From contig NZ_CP036525.1 in assembly GCF_007741535.1 (NCBI RefSeq), positions 8,246,001 to 8,310,000 on the forward strand: a stretch of DNA of 64,000 nt, in the 5' to 3' direction. Position 1 is the stretch's first letter. Each line of letters opens with the position of its first letter. The notes below the pieces were generated by a model. It was not told the DNA's origin, did no database searches, and worked only from the letters and a program-made list of their open reading frames with translations. This document shows, piece after piece, positions 25,853-34,899 of the stretch. This DNA is from Rubripirellula lacrimiformis. GTDB lineage: Bacteria > Planctomycetota > Planctomycetia > Pirellulales > Pirellulaceae. A program made the position numbers and the translations under genes.

Positions 25853-27376
25853 GTGTTTGAAGACTCTCTTGATCAACTCCTAGGCGACCAAGCCGATCCG
25901 GTCGCCGCCGGTTGGCGACTGCGTGAACTTGCCGAAGCCGCCAACGGGCACGCCCCCGCGTTGATCCAGGAATTGGTTCAGCGGACCGCTGATTTGGGGA
26001 CATCCGACGCTGCGATCGCTGGTGGTTTACTGCGAGTGGTCCACACGACGATTTTGCAGGCTGGCGCCGAAGAAGTCGCCAAACTGGACATCGACACGAT
26101 CCAGAAACTGGAAACGTCGCTGCCCGCCGGCACCCCCAATCGCTACCTGCTGCTGCATCTATTGGCGATGATCCGCAGCCCACAAGCGTTGGACCGTTTG
26201 GTTTCGATCCTGCAGGTGGCGCCACCGGAGAAGTGGATCGAGGCGGCCCAGGTCCTCAGCCCACTGATGCAACACGACGATTGGCCCGTCGAAGCGGTCT
26301 ATCCCGCCATCCTGGACGCGCTGCAACATCCATCGCTGGCATCGCCCCTATTGGACCTAGCCAACTACCTCTATCGCAATGGCCGGTCACCGGTGCACCC
26401 GGCCGCCGACCGATTGGCAACCCTGAACGTGTTGCTGGGGGAAATCAGCGGACGATTGGCACAGTTCGAAGAAAACCCACGCAGCTTCGGCGACGATGTC
26501 GACACGGTCCAAGCCAAACTTGGCGAAGCGGTCGCGCTAGCGGTATCGTTGTGCGACACCGTCGGCATGCTGGGCGACGAAACATCGATCGGAAAGCTGA
26601 ACCAAACGGTTGAACTGAAACACCGACGCGTGCAATGCGAGGCCGCAGGAGCCTTGGCCCGGCTGGGCGACGAAGCCGGTCAAAAGCGTTTGATCGAACT
26701 GGCCGGCGAACCATCGGCTCGGCTGCGGGCGATCCATTACTGCGATGAACTGGGCATCGGCGACGAAATCGAAGAACGCTATCGCAGCGACGAAGCCAAA
26801 GCCGAAGCCGAGATCGCGCTGTACCTTAGTCAGCCAACCCAAATGGGCGTCCCACCGACATCGGTGGAAGTGGTCGATTCCAAGCGGATGCTGTGGCCCA
26901 GTTTCAACGACCCCGTTGACGTTTTTCTGGTGCGTTTCGAATACAACTTTGGCGAACGCATTTACAGCAACGTCGGCGTCACCGGACCAGTCACATTCAC
27001 CATGTCGACCGACGTGGCCGACTTTTCGATGGCCGACATCTATGCGATCTACGCTGGGTGGCACGCGGAACACGACGACATATTCGCCGTCGCCGCCGAA
27101 CATCTTAACGACGGCCAAATCCGCGTGATGAACGCGCTGCAGAAACACCTCGAACACCTGGGCTATGAATCCATCAGCCCGTCCTTGCTAGGACTGTTCT
27201 TGGATGAAAAGGCGGGGATCTTTACGGCGACGCGTGAAAGCAAACCCTGCGTCGTCGTCACCGATGGCTTGGAAACCATCGACCATCCCACCGGTGGTCG
27301 CATCCGCCCGATCACCCCGGCGGACCTGTTCCACCTGTACAAGGGCCGAAAGATGCTGCGAACGTTCAATCCCTAG
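25853..27376 (+). CDS. HEAT-repeat-like protein, first gene of the FtsK/WXG-like locus
   Basis: 507 aa with a GTG start; no in-frame ATG fits. No signal peptide or membrane segment. Residues about 15-310 are helical repeats of HEAT character (AAGALARLGDEAGQKRLIEL is the clearest). The last 180 residues form a distinct mixed alpha/beta domain (WPSFNDPVDVFLVRFEY, VADFSMADIYAIYAGWH) that I do not recognise. It is followed on the same strand by the WXG100-like gene (155 bp) and the FtsK-like gene, so a role as a scaffold or regulator of that system is possible but unproven. It could also be an independent gene. Confidence 0.6.
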   Translation: MFEDSLDQLLGDQADPVAAGWRLRELAEAANGHAPALIQELVQRTADLGTSDAAIAGGLLRVVHTTILQAGAEEVAKLDIDTIQKLETSLPAGTPNRYLLLHLLAMIRSPQALDRLVSILQVAPPEKWIEAAQVLSPLMQHDDWPVEAVYPAILDALQHPSLASPLLDLANYLYRNGRSPVHPAADRLATLNVLLGEISGRLAQFEENPRSFGDDVDTVQAKLGEAVALAVSLCDTVGMLGDETSIGKLNQTVELKHRRVQCEAAGALARLGDEAGQKRLIELAGEPSARLRAIHYCDELGIGDEIEERYRSDEAKAEAEIALYLSQPTQMGVPPTSVEVVDSKRMLWPSFNDPVDVFLVRFEYNFGERIYSNVGVTGPVTFTMSTDVADFSMADIYAIYAGWHAEHDDIFAVAAEHLNDGQIRVMNALQKHLEHLGYESISPSLLGLFLDEKAGIFTATRESKPCVVVTDGLETIDHPTGGRIRPITPADLFHLYKGRKMLRTFNP

Positions 27377-27531
27377 ACCCCTGCCGGTGGATCGCTCGTG
27401 GATTCGTCCAAGCGATTGGCCAGCGGAATCATTGACTGGCATCCTGCCCCGCCCGGGTCAGGTGCTAGACTAGAAAGAATCTGCTGCGTTTCCTTGGCAC
27501 TTTCGTCCTTTTCCAACCGCGAGCCCGACCG

Positions 27532-27783
27532 ATGGCATTCAATCTTGGCCGCGTCACGGACTGCGAAAGCCGATTGCAACGAGACTTTGTTGAGTTTGCA
27601 CGGCAATGGGCCGATGTTCGTGAACATTGGCAGGACCAACGACGCGTGCAGTTCGAAAAAGATCACCTGACGACGTTGGGTCCCAGCCTGAACCGATTCG
27701 CTGCGGCGCTGCGAGACTTTTCGGACACCGTCCGCAAAGCCGATCGTGCGCTCCAGGAAGATTCACAATCGCTGAACGACTAG
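27532..27783 (+). CDS. Small WXG100/EsxA-like helical protein
   Basis: 83 aa, predicted as two helices with a turn at HWQDQ (residues 32-36). The pattern W33-x-D35-Q36, F41-E42, then a Leu/Phe-spaced second helix (SLNRFAAALRDFSDTVRKAD) and a QEDSQSLND tail parallels the type VII secretion substrate EsxA, where W-x-G-Q precedes F-E-E and the tail is also Gln/Ser/Asn-rich. The Gly of WXG is Asp here. No signal peptide, as in WXG100 proteins. Placed 93 bp before a large FtsK/SpoIIIE ATPase of EccC/EssC-like layout, which is the usual gene context of WXG100 proteins. The similarity is by eye and modest. Confidence 0.5.
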   Translation: MAFNLGRVTDCESRLQRDFVEFARQWADVREHWQDQRRVQFEKDHLTTLGPSLNRFAAALRDFSDTVRKADRALQEDSQSLND

Positions 27784-27876
27784 AATACAGATACGCCGGC
27801 GGGATTCCCCTGTCGTCTCCGCCCGTCGACGACCCACATGCCATCGGTCGTTACACACTCGTCTTGGTGGAAGATC

Positions 27877-30800
27877 ATGAAAGATTCGTCGGTCAGCCCC
27901 GCTGGCCTGTTTGACGTTCGCAGGCAGCGCCGACTGCTGGACGGATTGGCTCAGCGCATCTCGACCTCGATCCAGCAACGCGATCGGATGACGGCGTACC
28001 ATGCCCAGCAGCGTCAACAGGAAGAGAGCGAACTGGAACGGGTCCGATCCGAAGCGCTGGCCCATTGCCGCGAAACGCGACACCAGATGCTATCGCAGTG
28101 GGACCAAGCCGAAGAACAGCTGACGTACCAGTACGAATCGAAGGCACTGACCCACCGGATGGAATTGAATCGGTTGGGGGTCATCTTCCGTCGCAAACAG
28201 GCTGACGAAACCAAGGTCATCACACGGAAAGTCGATTCGCGGCGACAAGCGGTACTGCAACAGTACGAAAACCGCAAAAACCAACCTGGGCAAATCAAAC
28301 GCAAAGAAATCAAACACATTGATGATGCGTTGACGACGCTGCAAAGCAATCTGGAATGGGCTCGCGCCCTGACCATCCGCCGCTTGGACCGACTGCCCGA
28401 CGTGCCACCGGCGACGGATCCGGAAGACGACATGCGAGTCCCGGCGCCCCAATCGGTTGCGGACACGATCGATGCGATCAGCCGGTTGACCCGACGTTCC
28501 ACCGACGTGATCAGCGAGATGCAAACCGGCGCCGCATCGCAGATCGTGGACCGTTTCTATTTGCCCGCTGGCGTCGCTGCCTTCGTTGTCCTGTGGGCAA
28601 TCGCGGCCTATTTCATCGCTCCTTCGCCACCCTACCTGTGGATGGCCGCAGGCATCATCCCCGCCGGGTTGTTGGGATTCACGACCTATTTGATCCTGCT
28701 GTGGCCGCTGAAACGCATGACGCGGCGTCTTTATCCCGTGGTCGAACGGATCCACCGCGCAGCCGAAGAGTGCGCCACTAGCGGACGAAACATCGCGACC
28801 CAAACGGCCAACGAAGCATCCGCCGATTTGATTCGCCGACGGGACGCGCACCTGCAATCAGCAGCCCGTTGGAGCGAAGAACAACTGACTGCACTGGAGA
28901 CACGATTGGCCAGCGAGCAGGCCGTGCTTCGCCAGCAATTGTCGCAGACGATCGTCGAATCGGACCGCCACTACACTGACGAATTTTCGGCCGTTGGAAC
29001 GGCGATGCGGTCCAAAGCCGAAGCCGTTGCGAAGAACATCACCGACCACCTGACATCGACCGACCATTCGCTGCAACAGAAACGTGAAACCAATGCCGCC
29101 GGGCGGGTAGCCGACATGCAGCGCGTGGCAACTCGACTCAAAGCAGGCGTGGGGCGAGGACTTCAGCGAATGGTTTCCACCGATCACCAAGTCGCCGAAG
29201 CCTTTCCCGAATGGCTAAAGGTTGTCCAGGATCCGGCGGCCAATCATGATCCCGTCATCGACTATGTTCCGATCGGTTCCTTGCAAGTCGATACACGCAT
29301 CCAGCAGTTGCTGGCCCAGAAAGGGTCCAGTGATGCCCCCGTGGCATCCGGCGAATCGACCCCGCAGATGCTGGCCAATGCCGAGATCCCAACGGGTTTG
29401 CCCGTTGTGCTGCACCGCCGAATCCAAAGCTGCTTGTTGATTCGATCGGACCCGGCATCGATGGATGCGGCGGTCGCCGTCGCGCATCAATTCCTATGGC
29501 GATTGCTCTGCAGCGCCCCACCGTCACGTGCAAAATTGACGTTGATTGACCCGCTGGGGCGAGGCCAACACTTCACCAGTTTCATGGCGTTGGCGGATCA
29601 CGATCCGGCGATCGTCGGCCACCGCGTTTGGACCACCGACCAAAAGATCGAAGCCAGATTGGCCGAATTGGCTCACCATGTCGAAGACGTATTGCAGTCC
29701 AGTCTGCGCGACCGATTCGAACGGATCGAAGACTACAACGAATTGGCCGGGTCCATGGCCGAACCCTATCGCGCAATCGCAGCGGTAGGATTCCCAAACG
29801 GATTGTCCAGGGAAGCCCACGGACATCTGCGTGCGTTGATCGAAAGCGGGCTCCGCTGCGGAATCTTTACCGTGCTGGTCTGTGACGAATCCAACCCTTG
29901 GCCGTCGGACATCCCGATCCCCAGCGGCGACAAAGTGCTGACATTGCGAGTCGATGGTGCCGGACGCTGGACCATCCCACAAGAAGGATTGGACGACCTG
30001 CCTTTCCATCCGTTGCCGACGCCCCCATCATCGCTGCGACCGGCGTTGGTGGAATCGATCGGCACCGCTGCGGTGGCTGCATCGCGAGTCGAAATTCCGC
30101 TGGAAAGCGTGTTGGCGGGAATCGTCGAAGGCACCGGTTCGACTGCCGACGAAATTGCCATCGCCGTGGGATCGCAAGGTGCCAATCGATCGCTCAGCGT
30201 CGAACTGGGGGAAGGCGTTCGCCAACATGTCCTGATCGCTGGCAAAACCGGATCGGGGAAAAGCACACTGCTGCATTCGATCATCACTTCGGGTGCCTAC
30301 CGCTATCGCCCCGATCAACTTCAGTATTACCTGCTGGACTTCAAGAAAGGTGTAGAGTTCAAACCCTATGCCGATATCGGGCTGCCACACGCGCGCGTCA
30401 TCGGGATCGAAAGCGAACGAGAATTTGGGCGCAGCGTGCTGCAGCGTCTGGATGCCGAACTGCAACAACGGGGCGAGAAGTTTCGTGCCGCGGGGGTCCA
30501 GGAATTGGCCCACTATCGTGAAGCGTCATCGGAACCGATGCCGCGAATCATGCTGGTCATCGACGAGTTCCAGGAACTGTTTGTTCGTGACGACCGCATC
30601 GCAGGCGACTGTGCGATGCTGCTAGACCGATTGGTCCGCCAGGGACGTTCATTCGGGATGCATGTTGTGCTAAGCAGCCAATCGTTGGCCGGCGCCTATT
30701 CGCTGCCGCGTGCAACACTAGGACAAATGGCGGTTCGGATCGCCATGCAGTGCAGCGAGTCGGACGCCGCATTGATTTTGTCCGATGACAACACCGCCGC

Positions 30801-31803
30801 TCGATTGATCAGTCGACCGGGGGAAGCGATCTACAACGATGCGGGCGGTCTGGCCGAAGGCAATCAACCGTTCCAAGTCGCTTGGCTGCCGGCGACACGC
30901 CACCGCGAAATGCTATCCGCGATCACCGCACGCGATCAAAGCTATGCGCAAGCCATGTTGCCGCCGGTGATCTTCGAAGGCAATCGCCCCTGTCATTGGA
31001 AACCCGCCTTGGCAGACGCAGCCCTGACAAGTCAGCCGGCCACCACCGTGGGCGGACTGCTGGGGGAATCCGTCGAAATCGGGCCACCGGTATCACTAGG
31101 ACTGACCCGCAACACGGGGCGAAATCTGCTGTTGATCGCGCCGGCCAGTTCGCGGATCGCCGTCTTGGCGTCGTCCCTATCGGGATTCGCCAAGCAACAT
31201 CCCGACCTGGAACTGGTTTACCTGGACGGAACTCGCGCAGACGAAGGCGAATCGTTGGCACCCTGGCTGGCAGCATCCGGCATCGAAGCCAAACGGGTGC
31301 GCCCCCGTGATAGCGACGCTGAAATGGTACGGCTAAGCGAAGAAGTCCAGCAACGCGGCGATGAATCCGATCAACCACCGATCGTGGTCGTGATCGATCC
31401 CCTGGAACGGTTCCGCGATCTCCGCCAAGATGAATCGTTCAGCTTCTCGTTAGACGCCGCCCCAGGTGGCGGTGGCGGGCCGGCCGCTTTCCAAAGTCTG
31501 CTTCGCGATGGACCACCATCCGGCGTGTTCGTCATGCTGGTTTGCGGGTCCGCAGAAACGCTGTCGCGATGGCTACCACGCGGCAGCCAACACGACCTAG
31601 AACTTCGTGTCGTCGGCCAAATGAACCAGTCCGATTCGTCACTGCTGATCGATTCGCCAATCGCGTCCGAACTATCAGCCGCCACCATGCTGATGTACGA
31701 CGACGCAGACGGACGGATCAGCAAATTCCGACAATGCTCGCTGCCCGACCCCAAGGAAGTGTCCCAGTGGCTGGGCCGCGAAAGCCTTGCCAGCGATGAC
31801 TAG
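27877..31803 (+). CDS. Large membrane FtsK/SpoIIIE-family ATPase, EccC/EssC-like layout
   Basis: 1308 aa from the ATG at 27877 (GGTGGAAG upstream). Order: coiled coil (about 1-190); two adjacent membrane helices (about 228-280, VAAFVVLWAIAAYFI and ILLWPL); second coiled coil (290-400); a P-loop-less ATPase-like module (about 500-740); a canonical FtsK/SpoIIIE domain with Walker A GKTGSGKST (from 789) and Walker B IMLVIDEFQEL (about 890-900), followed by RQGRSFGMHVVLSSQS; then a third module (about 1060-1300) with VVVIDPLE but no Walker A. One active and two degenerate tandem ATPase modules after a pair of helices recall EccC/EssC of type VII secretion. A chromosomal DNA translocase is less likely: there is no FtsK gamma domain and no four-helix N-terminus. 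Confidence 0.7.
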   Translation: MKDSSVSPAGLFDVRRQRRLLDGLAQRISTSIQQRDRMTAYHAQQRQQEESELERVRSEALAHCRETRHQMLSQWDQAEEQLTYQYESKALTHRMELNRLGVIFRRKQADETKVITRKVDSRRQAVLQQYENRKNQPGQIKRKEIKHIDDALTTLQSNLEWARALTIRRLDRLPDVPPATDPEDDMRVPAPQSVADTIDAISRLTRRSTDVISEMQTGAASQIVDRFYLPAGVAAFVVLWAIAAYFIAPSPPYLWMAAGIIPAGLLGFTTYLILLWPLKRMTRRLYPVVERIHRAAEECATSGRNIATQTANEASADLIRRRDAHLQSAARWSEEQLTALETRLASEQAVLRQQLSQTIVESDRHYTDEFSAVGTAMRSKAEAVAKNITDHLTSTDHSLQQKRETNAAGRVADMQRVATRLKAGVGRGLQRMVSTDHQVAEAFPEWLKVVQDPAANHDPVIDYVPIGSLQVDTRIQQLLAQKGSSDAPVASGESTPQMLANAEIPTGLPVVLHRRIQSCLLIRSDPASMDAAVAVAHQFLWRLLCSAPPSRAKLTLIDPLGRGQHFTSFMALADHDPAIVGHRVWTTDQKIEARLAELAHHVEDVLQSSLRDRFERIEDYNELAGSMAEPYRAIAAVGFPNGLSREAHGHLRALIESGLRCGIFTVLVCDESNPWPSDIPIPSGDKVLTLRVDGAGRWTIPQEGLDDLPFHPLPTPPSSLRPALVESIGTAAVAASRVEIPLESVLAGIVEGTGSTADEIAIAVGSQGANRSLSVELGEGVRQHVLIAGKTGSGKSTLLHSIITSGAYRYRPDQLQYYLLDFKKGVEFKPYADIGLPHARVIGIESEREFGRSVLQRLDAELQQRGEKFRAAGVQELAHYREASSEPMPRIMLVIDEFQELFVRDDRIAGDCAMLLDRLVRQGRSFGMHVVLSSQSLAGAYSLPRATLGQMAVRIAMQCSESDAALILSDDNTAARLISRPGEAIYNDAGGLAEGNQPFQVAWLPATRHREMLSAITARDQSYAQAMLPPVIFEGNRPCHWKPALADAALTSQPATTVGGLLGESVEIGPPVSLGLTRNTGRNLLLIAPASSRIAVLASSLSGFAKQHPDLELVYLDGTRADEGESLAPWLAASGIEAKRVRPRDSDAEMVRLSEEVQQRGDESDQPPIVVVIDPLERFRDLRQDESFSFSLDAAPGGGGGPAAFQSLLRDGPPSGVFVMLVCGSAETLSRWLPRGSQHDLELRVVGQMNQSDSSLLIDSPIASELSAATMLMYDDADGRISKFRQCSLPDPKEVSQWLGRESLASDD

Positions 31804-31875
31804 CGCGACCACGCGGCGTCTGCGTTGATGTTGCGCCACGATTGGCCGAACCGAATCATCGTTGGGATCATGGGA

Positions 31876-31916
31876 GAAAAAGGAGCCCGCCGAGTCCTTG
31901 CGGCAGCCGGGCGGGC
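31876..31916 (-). terminator. Terminator of the sulfatase gene
   Basis: Read on the minus strand, GCCCGCC and GGCGGGC arms (31910-31916 and 3185-91 within 31885-31891) close an 18-nt loop and are followed by TCCTTTTTCTC. It lies between the convergent FtsK-like and sulfatase genes. Confidence 0.6.
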
Positions 31917-31951
31917 CACAGAGACCCGATCGGCGACCTACCGCAGCGTCG

Positions 31952-33529
31952 TCATTTCTTCTCTCGGCGAACGTTTTCGAATCGAATCTGCTTCAGCCCC
32001 TTGGGCGGTGTTTGCGATGACTGCATTCGATCTCGCAGTTGCTTGGACAATCGATTCACGACGTCGGCATGCTGGGCGTCGTTGGCCAAGTTATGCATTT
32101 CCGCGGGATCGCTACGAACATCGTACAGCTCGCGTCCACCCTTCGCTTCGTCGCCCCATTCGGTATAGCGATAGTCCGCAACACGCAGCGAAAAACCATC
32201 GTTCAATTGCGACAGCGCCGATGTTCGCGTTGCCTTGCTGGGGTCTGCCAAGGTCGCCGCCAAGCTGATTCCCGACACCGACGCAGGCGCCTGCAACGAC
32301 GTCAGTTCAGCCAACGTGGGATAGAAGTCGACCATCTCGGCCATCGACGCCGACGTTTCGCCTTTCGCGATTCCGGGACCGGCAAAGATCAACGGCACGC
32401 GTGTCGCATTTTCGAACAGGGTCAGCTTCTGGTAGTGACCGTGTTCGCCCATGTGATACCCATGGTCCGACGTGAAGACGACGACGGTGTTCTGATCCAA
32501 TCCGGTTTGTTCTAACGTTTCCAAGACATGCCCCAACTGGGCGTCGGCAAACGTGATCGATGCATAGTAGGCCTGGATCGCCTGCCGAGCCAAGTTTGGA
32601 TCCAAGTTCCATTGGTTCTTTCGGCCGGCAACGGTCTTACCAGCGGCCGGCGGGATCGTTTCGAGATAATCGTCGGGGACCTTGGGAATCTGGATCTCGT
32701 CGATCGGGTACATCTCGAAATACCGTTTAGGCGCCACGTAGGGCGTGTGTGGCCGAAACAAACCCACCGCCAAGAAGAACGGCGTTTGGTCGGCGGCATG
32801 CTGTTTCAACACCCGCTGTGCTTCGGCGGCGGCGATGCCATCGGTTTGCTCGCTGTCGTCACCATCGGCGGCCAACCAGCTAAGTGTGCCACCAAAACTG
32901 CCCGGGACCAACGATGTGATCTTGTCGTGTTCGTTGCGATCGCGACCGCGCGGGTTGACCGTATAGTCCCACGAATACGGATCATCATGTCCCGAGGTCC
33001 CGATATGCAGCGGCACGTTGTAATGAAAGATCTTGCCAACGCGGGTCGCGGTGTAGTTTGCATCCCGAAACATCTGCGCGATCGTTTTCACGTTCGGCAC
33101 ATGTTCGCGAATGTAGATCGCGTTTCGGGTCACCAAGGTTTGATCGGGATACATTCCCGTCATGAAGGATGCCCGACTGGGACCGCACAGCGGATACTGG
33201 CAATAGGCGTTTTCAAACCGAACACCGCGCTGGGCCAACCGATCCATGTTGGGCGTTTTGACCTGGGGATGCCCATAGGAACCGATATCACAGTTCAGGT
33301 CATCGCAGATCAGGAACAGCACGTTGGTTGGCTGGGCGGCGACCGCCAATTCCGCCATCCCCAGGCCACCAAGAACAAAGCCAATCCACAGCCAAGGGAA
33401 ACGGAGGATCGTGCGAGAAAAAAATGTCCGCCTCCTTTCGCCGGAAACCGGCCCTACGGGTGCTTTGCACAAAAGGGGTCGGACGCTTGATTTCCGTTTA
33501 GACCTTGAACGGGCACTCGGCGAGATCAT
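31952..33529 (-). CDS. Sulfatase, iduronate-2-sulfatase-like
   Basis: About 525 aa; the start is uncertain (33529 used). A hydrophobic signal segment (FPWLWIGFVLGGLGMAELAVA, about residues 44-64) precedes the sulfatase core: LICDDLN with the metal-binding Asp pair, the formylglycine motif LCGPSRASFMTG with Cys115 to be converted by a maturase, and VVVFTSDHGYHMGEHG. Overall it matches iduronate-2-sulfatase-type S1 sulfatases, which remove sulfate from polysaccharides. The N-terminal part of the frame (RPLLCKAPVGP) is the REP-like element read in frame, so the true start may lie downstream of it. There AAAGGAGG is followed by no in-frame ATG, GTG or TTG, only a T7 run. It separates the FtsK-like from the TelA-like genes. 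Confidence 0.85.
   Translation of the reverse strand: MISPSARSRSKRKSSVRPLLCKAPVGPVSGERRRTFFSRTILRFPWLWIGFVLGGLGMAELAVAAQPTNVLFLICDDLNCDIGSYGHPQVKTPNMDRLAQRGVRFENAYCQYPLCGPSRASFMTGMYPDQTLVTRNAIYIREHVPNVKTIAQMFRDANYTATRVGKIFHYNVPLHIGTSGHDDPYSWDYTVNPRGRDRNEHDKITSLVPGSFGGTLSWLAADGDDSEQTDGIAAAEAQRVLKQHAADQTPFFLAVGLFRPHTPYVAPKRYFEMYPIDEIQIPKVPDDYLETIPPAAGKTVAGRKNQWNLDPNLARQAIQAYYASITFADAQLGHVLETLEQTGLDQNTVVVFTSDHGYHMGEHGHYQKLTLFENATRVPLIFAGPGIAKGETSASMAEMVDFYPTLAELTSLQAPASVSGISLAATLADPSKATRTSALSQLNDGFSLRVADYRYTEWGDEAKGGRELYDVRSDPAEMHNLANDAQHADVVNRLSKQLRDRMQSSQTPPKGLKQIRFENVRREKK
33424..33495. repeat. REP-like inverted repeat, copy 2
   Basis: TGTCCGCCTCCTTT (33424-33437) and AAAGGGGTCGGACG (about 33472-33485) are imperfect reverse complements, with GGGTGCTTTGCACAAAAGGG spanning the second arm. 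The second half matches 6569-6620. It overlaps the 5' end of the sulfatase frame. Confidence 0.65.
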
Positions 33530-33595
33530 CACAGGCGACTTTCGAAACATGGAAAGGAGGGGCGGCAGGGCGAGGCGGGAACGCGATGCGGGCAT

Positions 33596-33634
33596 AAAAA
33601 AACGGCACTTCCGATCGAAATCGAAAGCACCGTT
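33596..33634 (-). terminator. Terminator of the TelA-like gene
   Basis: Read on the minus strand, AACGG...CCGTT arms with a further TTTC/GGAA pairing are followed by seven T. It lies 33 bp after the stop codon of the minus-strand gene. Confidence 0.75.
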
Positions 33635-33666
33635 AATGTATTCCACCTGGATCGGCCGTGCCGAAA

Positions 33667-34899
33667 CTAGCTCAGCTTGTCGCCCCGGGCGTGCTTGGCC
33701 AGCGTTTCCTGGTATCGCTTTTTGCCTTCTTCGACCGATTTGCGGATCGCCTTGGTGCTTTCCTCGGACTCTTTGCGAAGTTCGGCGATCATTTCCAGCG
33801 ATTCGATCTGGAACCCGCTGATCGCTTCCACCAATTTCTGGACCGATTCGGGATTGATCGTGCTGCCGTATCCGGCCCGCAAAGCGGCCCGTTCCAGTTC
33901 ACGCCCCAGCGTCGCGACATCTTCCAATCCCTTGTTGACGCCTTCCTTCATCGCTTCGGTGGCCTGGGTGACTTCGTGCAGCCCATGCTGGCTGGTGTAG
34001 ACCGTTCCCAAGATGGTGAAGACGTGTTCGTTGGTCGTGAAGAATGTCACGGCCCGACGATAGACTCGTTCCTTCACATCGTGAGTCTGTTTCAGCTTGG
34101 TGATCAACGTTTCGCCGACGTCGTAACCGATTTCAAGGTTTTCGGCGATGTCTTTCAACAACTGATAGGTCTCGTCTTCTTTCTCGTACTTGAATCGCGC
34201 TTCGTCGCGTCGCAATTCGGCTTGGCTCTTGCCACCTTGGTCGTCGCCGGCGTATTCGTCCAACGCTTTCTGGCTGTCGGCCAAGCCCGCTTTGGCGGCT
34301 TCTAGAATCGGCCCATGGGTGTCCAGAATTTCGCGAGCCAAGACTTCGGCTTCCTTCAATGCGAAGCGGAAGTCAATGTAGCCTTCCATGATCGCTTCTT
34401 CGCTCTTGAGCGCCTGCTTGGTGTCCTTAGCCACCTCGCTGTAGGTTTCGACGATCTGTTCGAATCGATCGTTTGGCGTTCCGCGACGCATCTTCATCCA
34501 CCAATTGGACACCTTTTCGGTGCCGCTGATCTTGCCGTCATCCAACTGCATGATCAATCGTTTGCTATCTTCGCGGACCGAATCGAACATCTGAGTGATG
34601 TCCATGTATCGGTTCCCGATTTTGATGCTTTCGACGTTCTCTCGCACCAACTGGTTGAACGAACTCATGTGTTGGATCACTTCCGCGATCGCAAGCACCT
34701 TTTGTTCATCCAGGTGTTTGACTTCTTCCAACAACCCGATCAATTCCTGCGGAGCGGTGTTTTTGTTGTCGACACCGAATTTCTTGAGCACGCCGACGGC
34801 ACGATCGAGGTATTCCTTCATCGATCGCATATCCCGAGACGTCGTCTGGGACTGCGGTGCCGAAGGATTCGGGGCGTTTGCTTGGGCTTGATCTGACAT
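33667..34899 (-). CDS. TelA-like helical cytosolic protein
   Basis: 410 aa, no signal peptide or membrane helix, almost entirely helical and charged. The layout resembles the TelA/KlaA toxic-anion-resistance family: an early DSKRLIMQLDDGK helix, a Trp-rich hinge (VSNWWMKMRRGTPNDRFEQI), central coiled coil (LKSEEAIMEGY, LADSQKALDEY) and a C-terminal helix pair (VFTILGTVYTSQHGLHEVTQ, then ISGFQIESLEMIAELRKESE). No single diagnostic motif is seen, so the assignment is tentative. It is divergent from the DUF6384-like gene (221-bp gap). TelA proteins accompany tellurite and envelope-stress genes in other bacteria. Confidence 0.45.
   Translation of the reverse strand: MSDQAQANAPNPSAPQSQTTSRDMRSMKEYLDRAVGVLKKFGVDNKNTAPQELIGLLEEVKHLDEQKVLAIAEVIQHMSSFNQLVRENVESIKIGNRYMDITQMFDSVREDSKRLIMQLDDGKISGTEKVSNWWMKMRRGTPNDRFEQIVETYSEVAKDTKQALKSEEAIMEGYIDFRFALKEAEVLAREILDTHGPILEAAKAGLADSQKALDEYAGDDQGGKSQAELRRDEARFKYEKEDETYQLLKDIAENLEIGYDVGETLITKLKQTHDVKERVYRRAVTFFTTNEHVFTILGTVYTSQHGLHEVTQATEAMKEGVNKGLEDVATLGRELERAALRAGYGSTINPESVQKLVEAISGFQIESLEMIAELRKESEESTKAIRKSVEEGKKRYQETLAKHARGDKLS

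Noticed and set aside
27877-31803. Chromosome-segregation FtsK
   Set aside because: It lacks the FtsK gamma (winged-helix) C-terminus and the four-helix N-terminus, has only one intact P-loop among three ATPase-like modules, and carries coiled coils around a helix pair.
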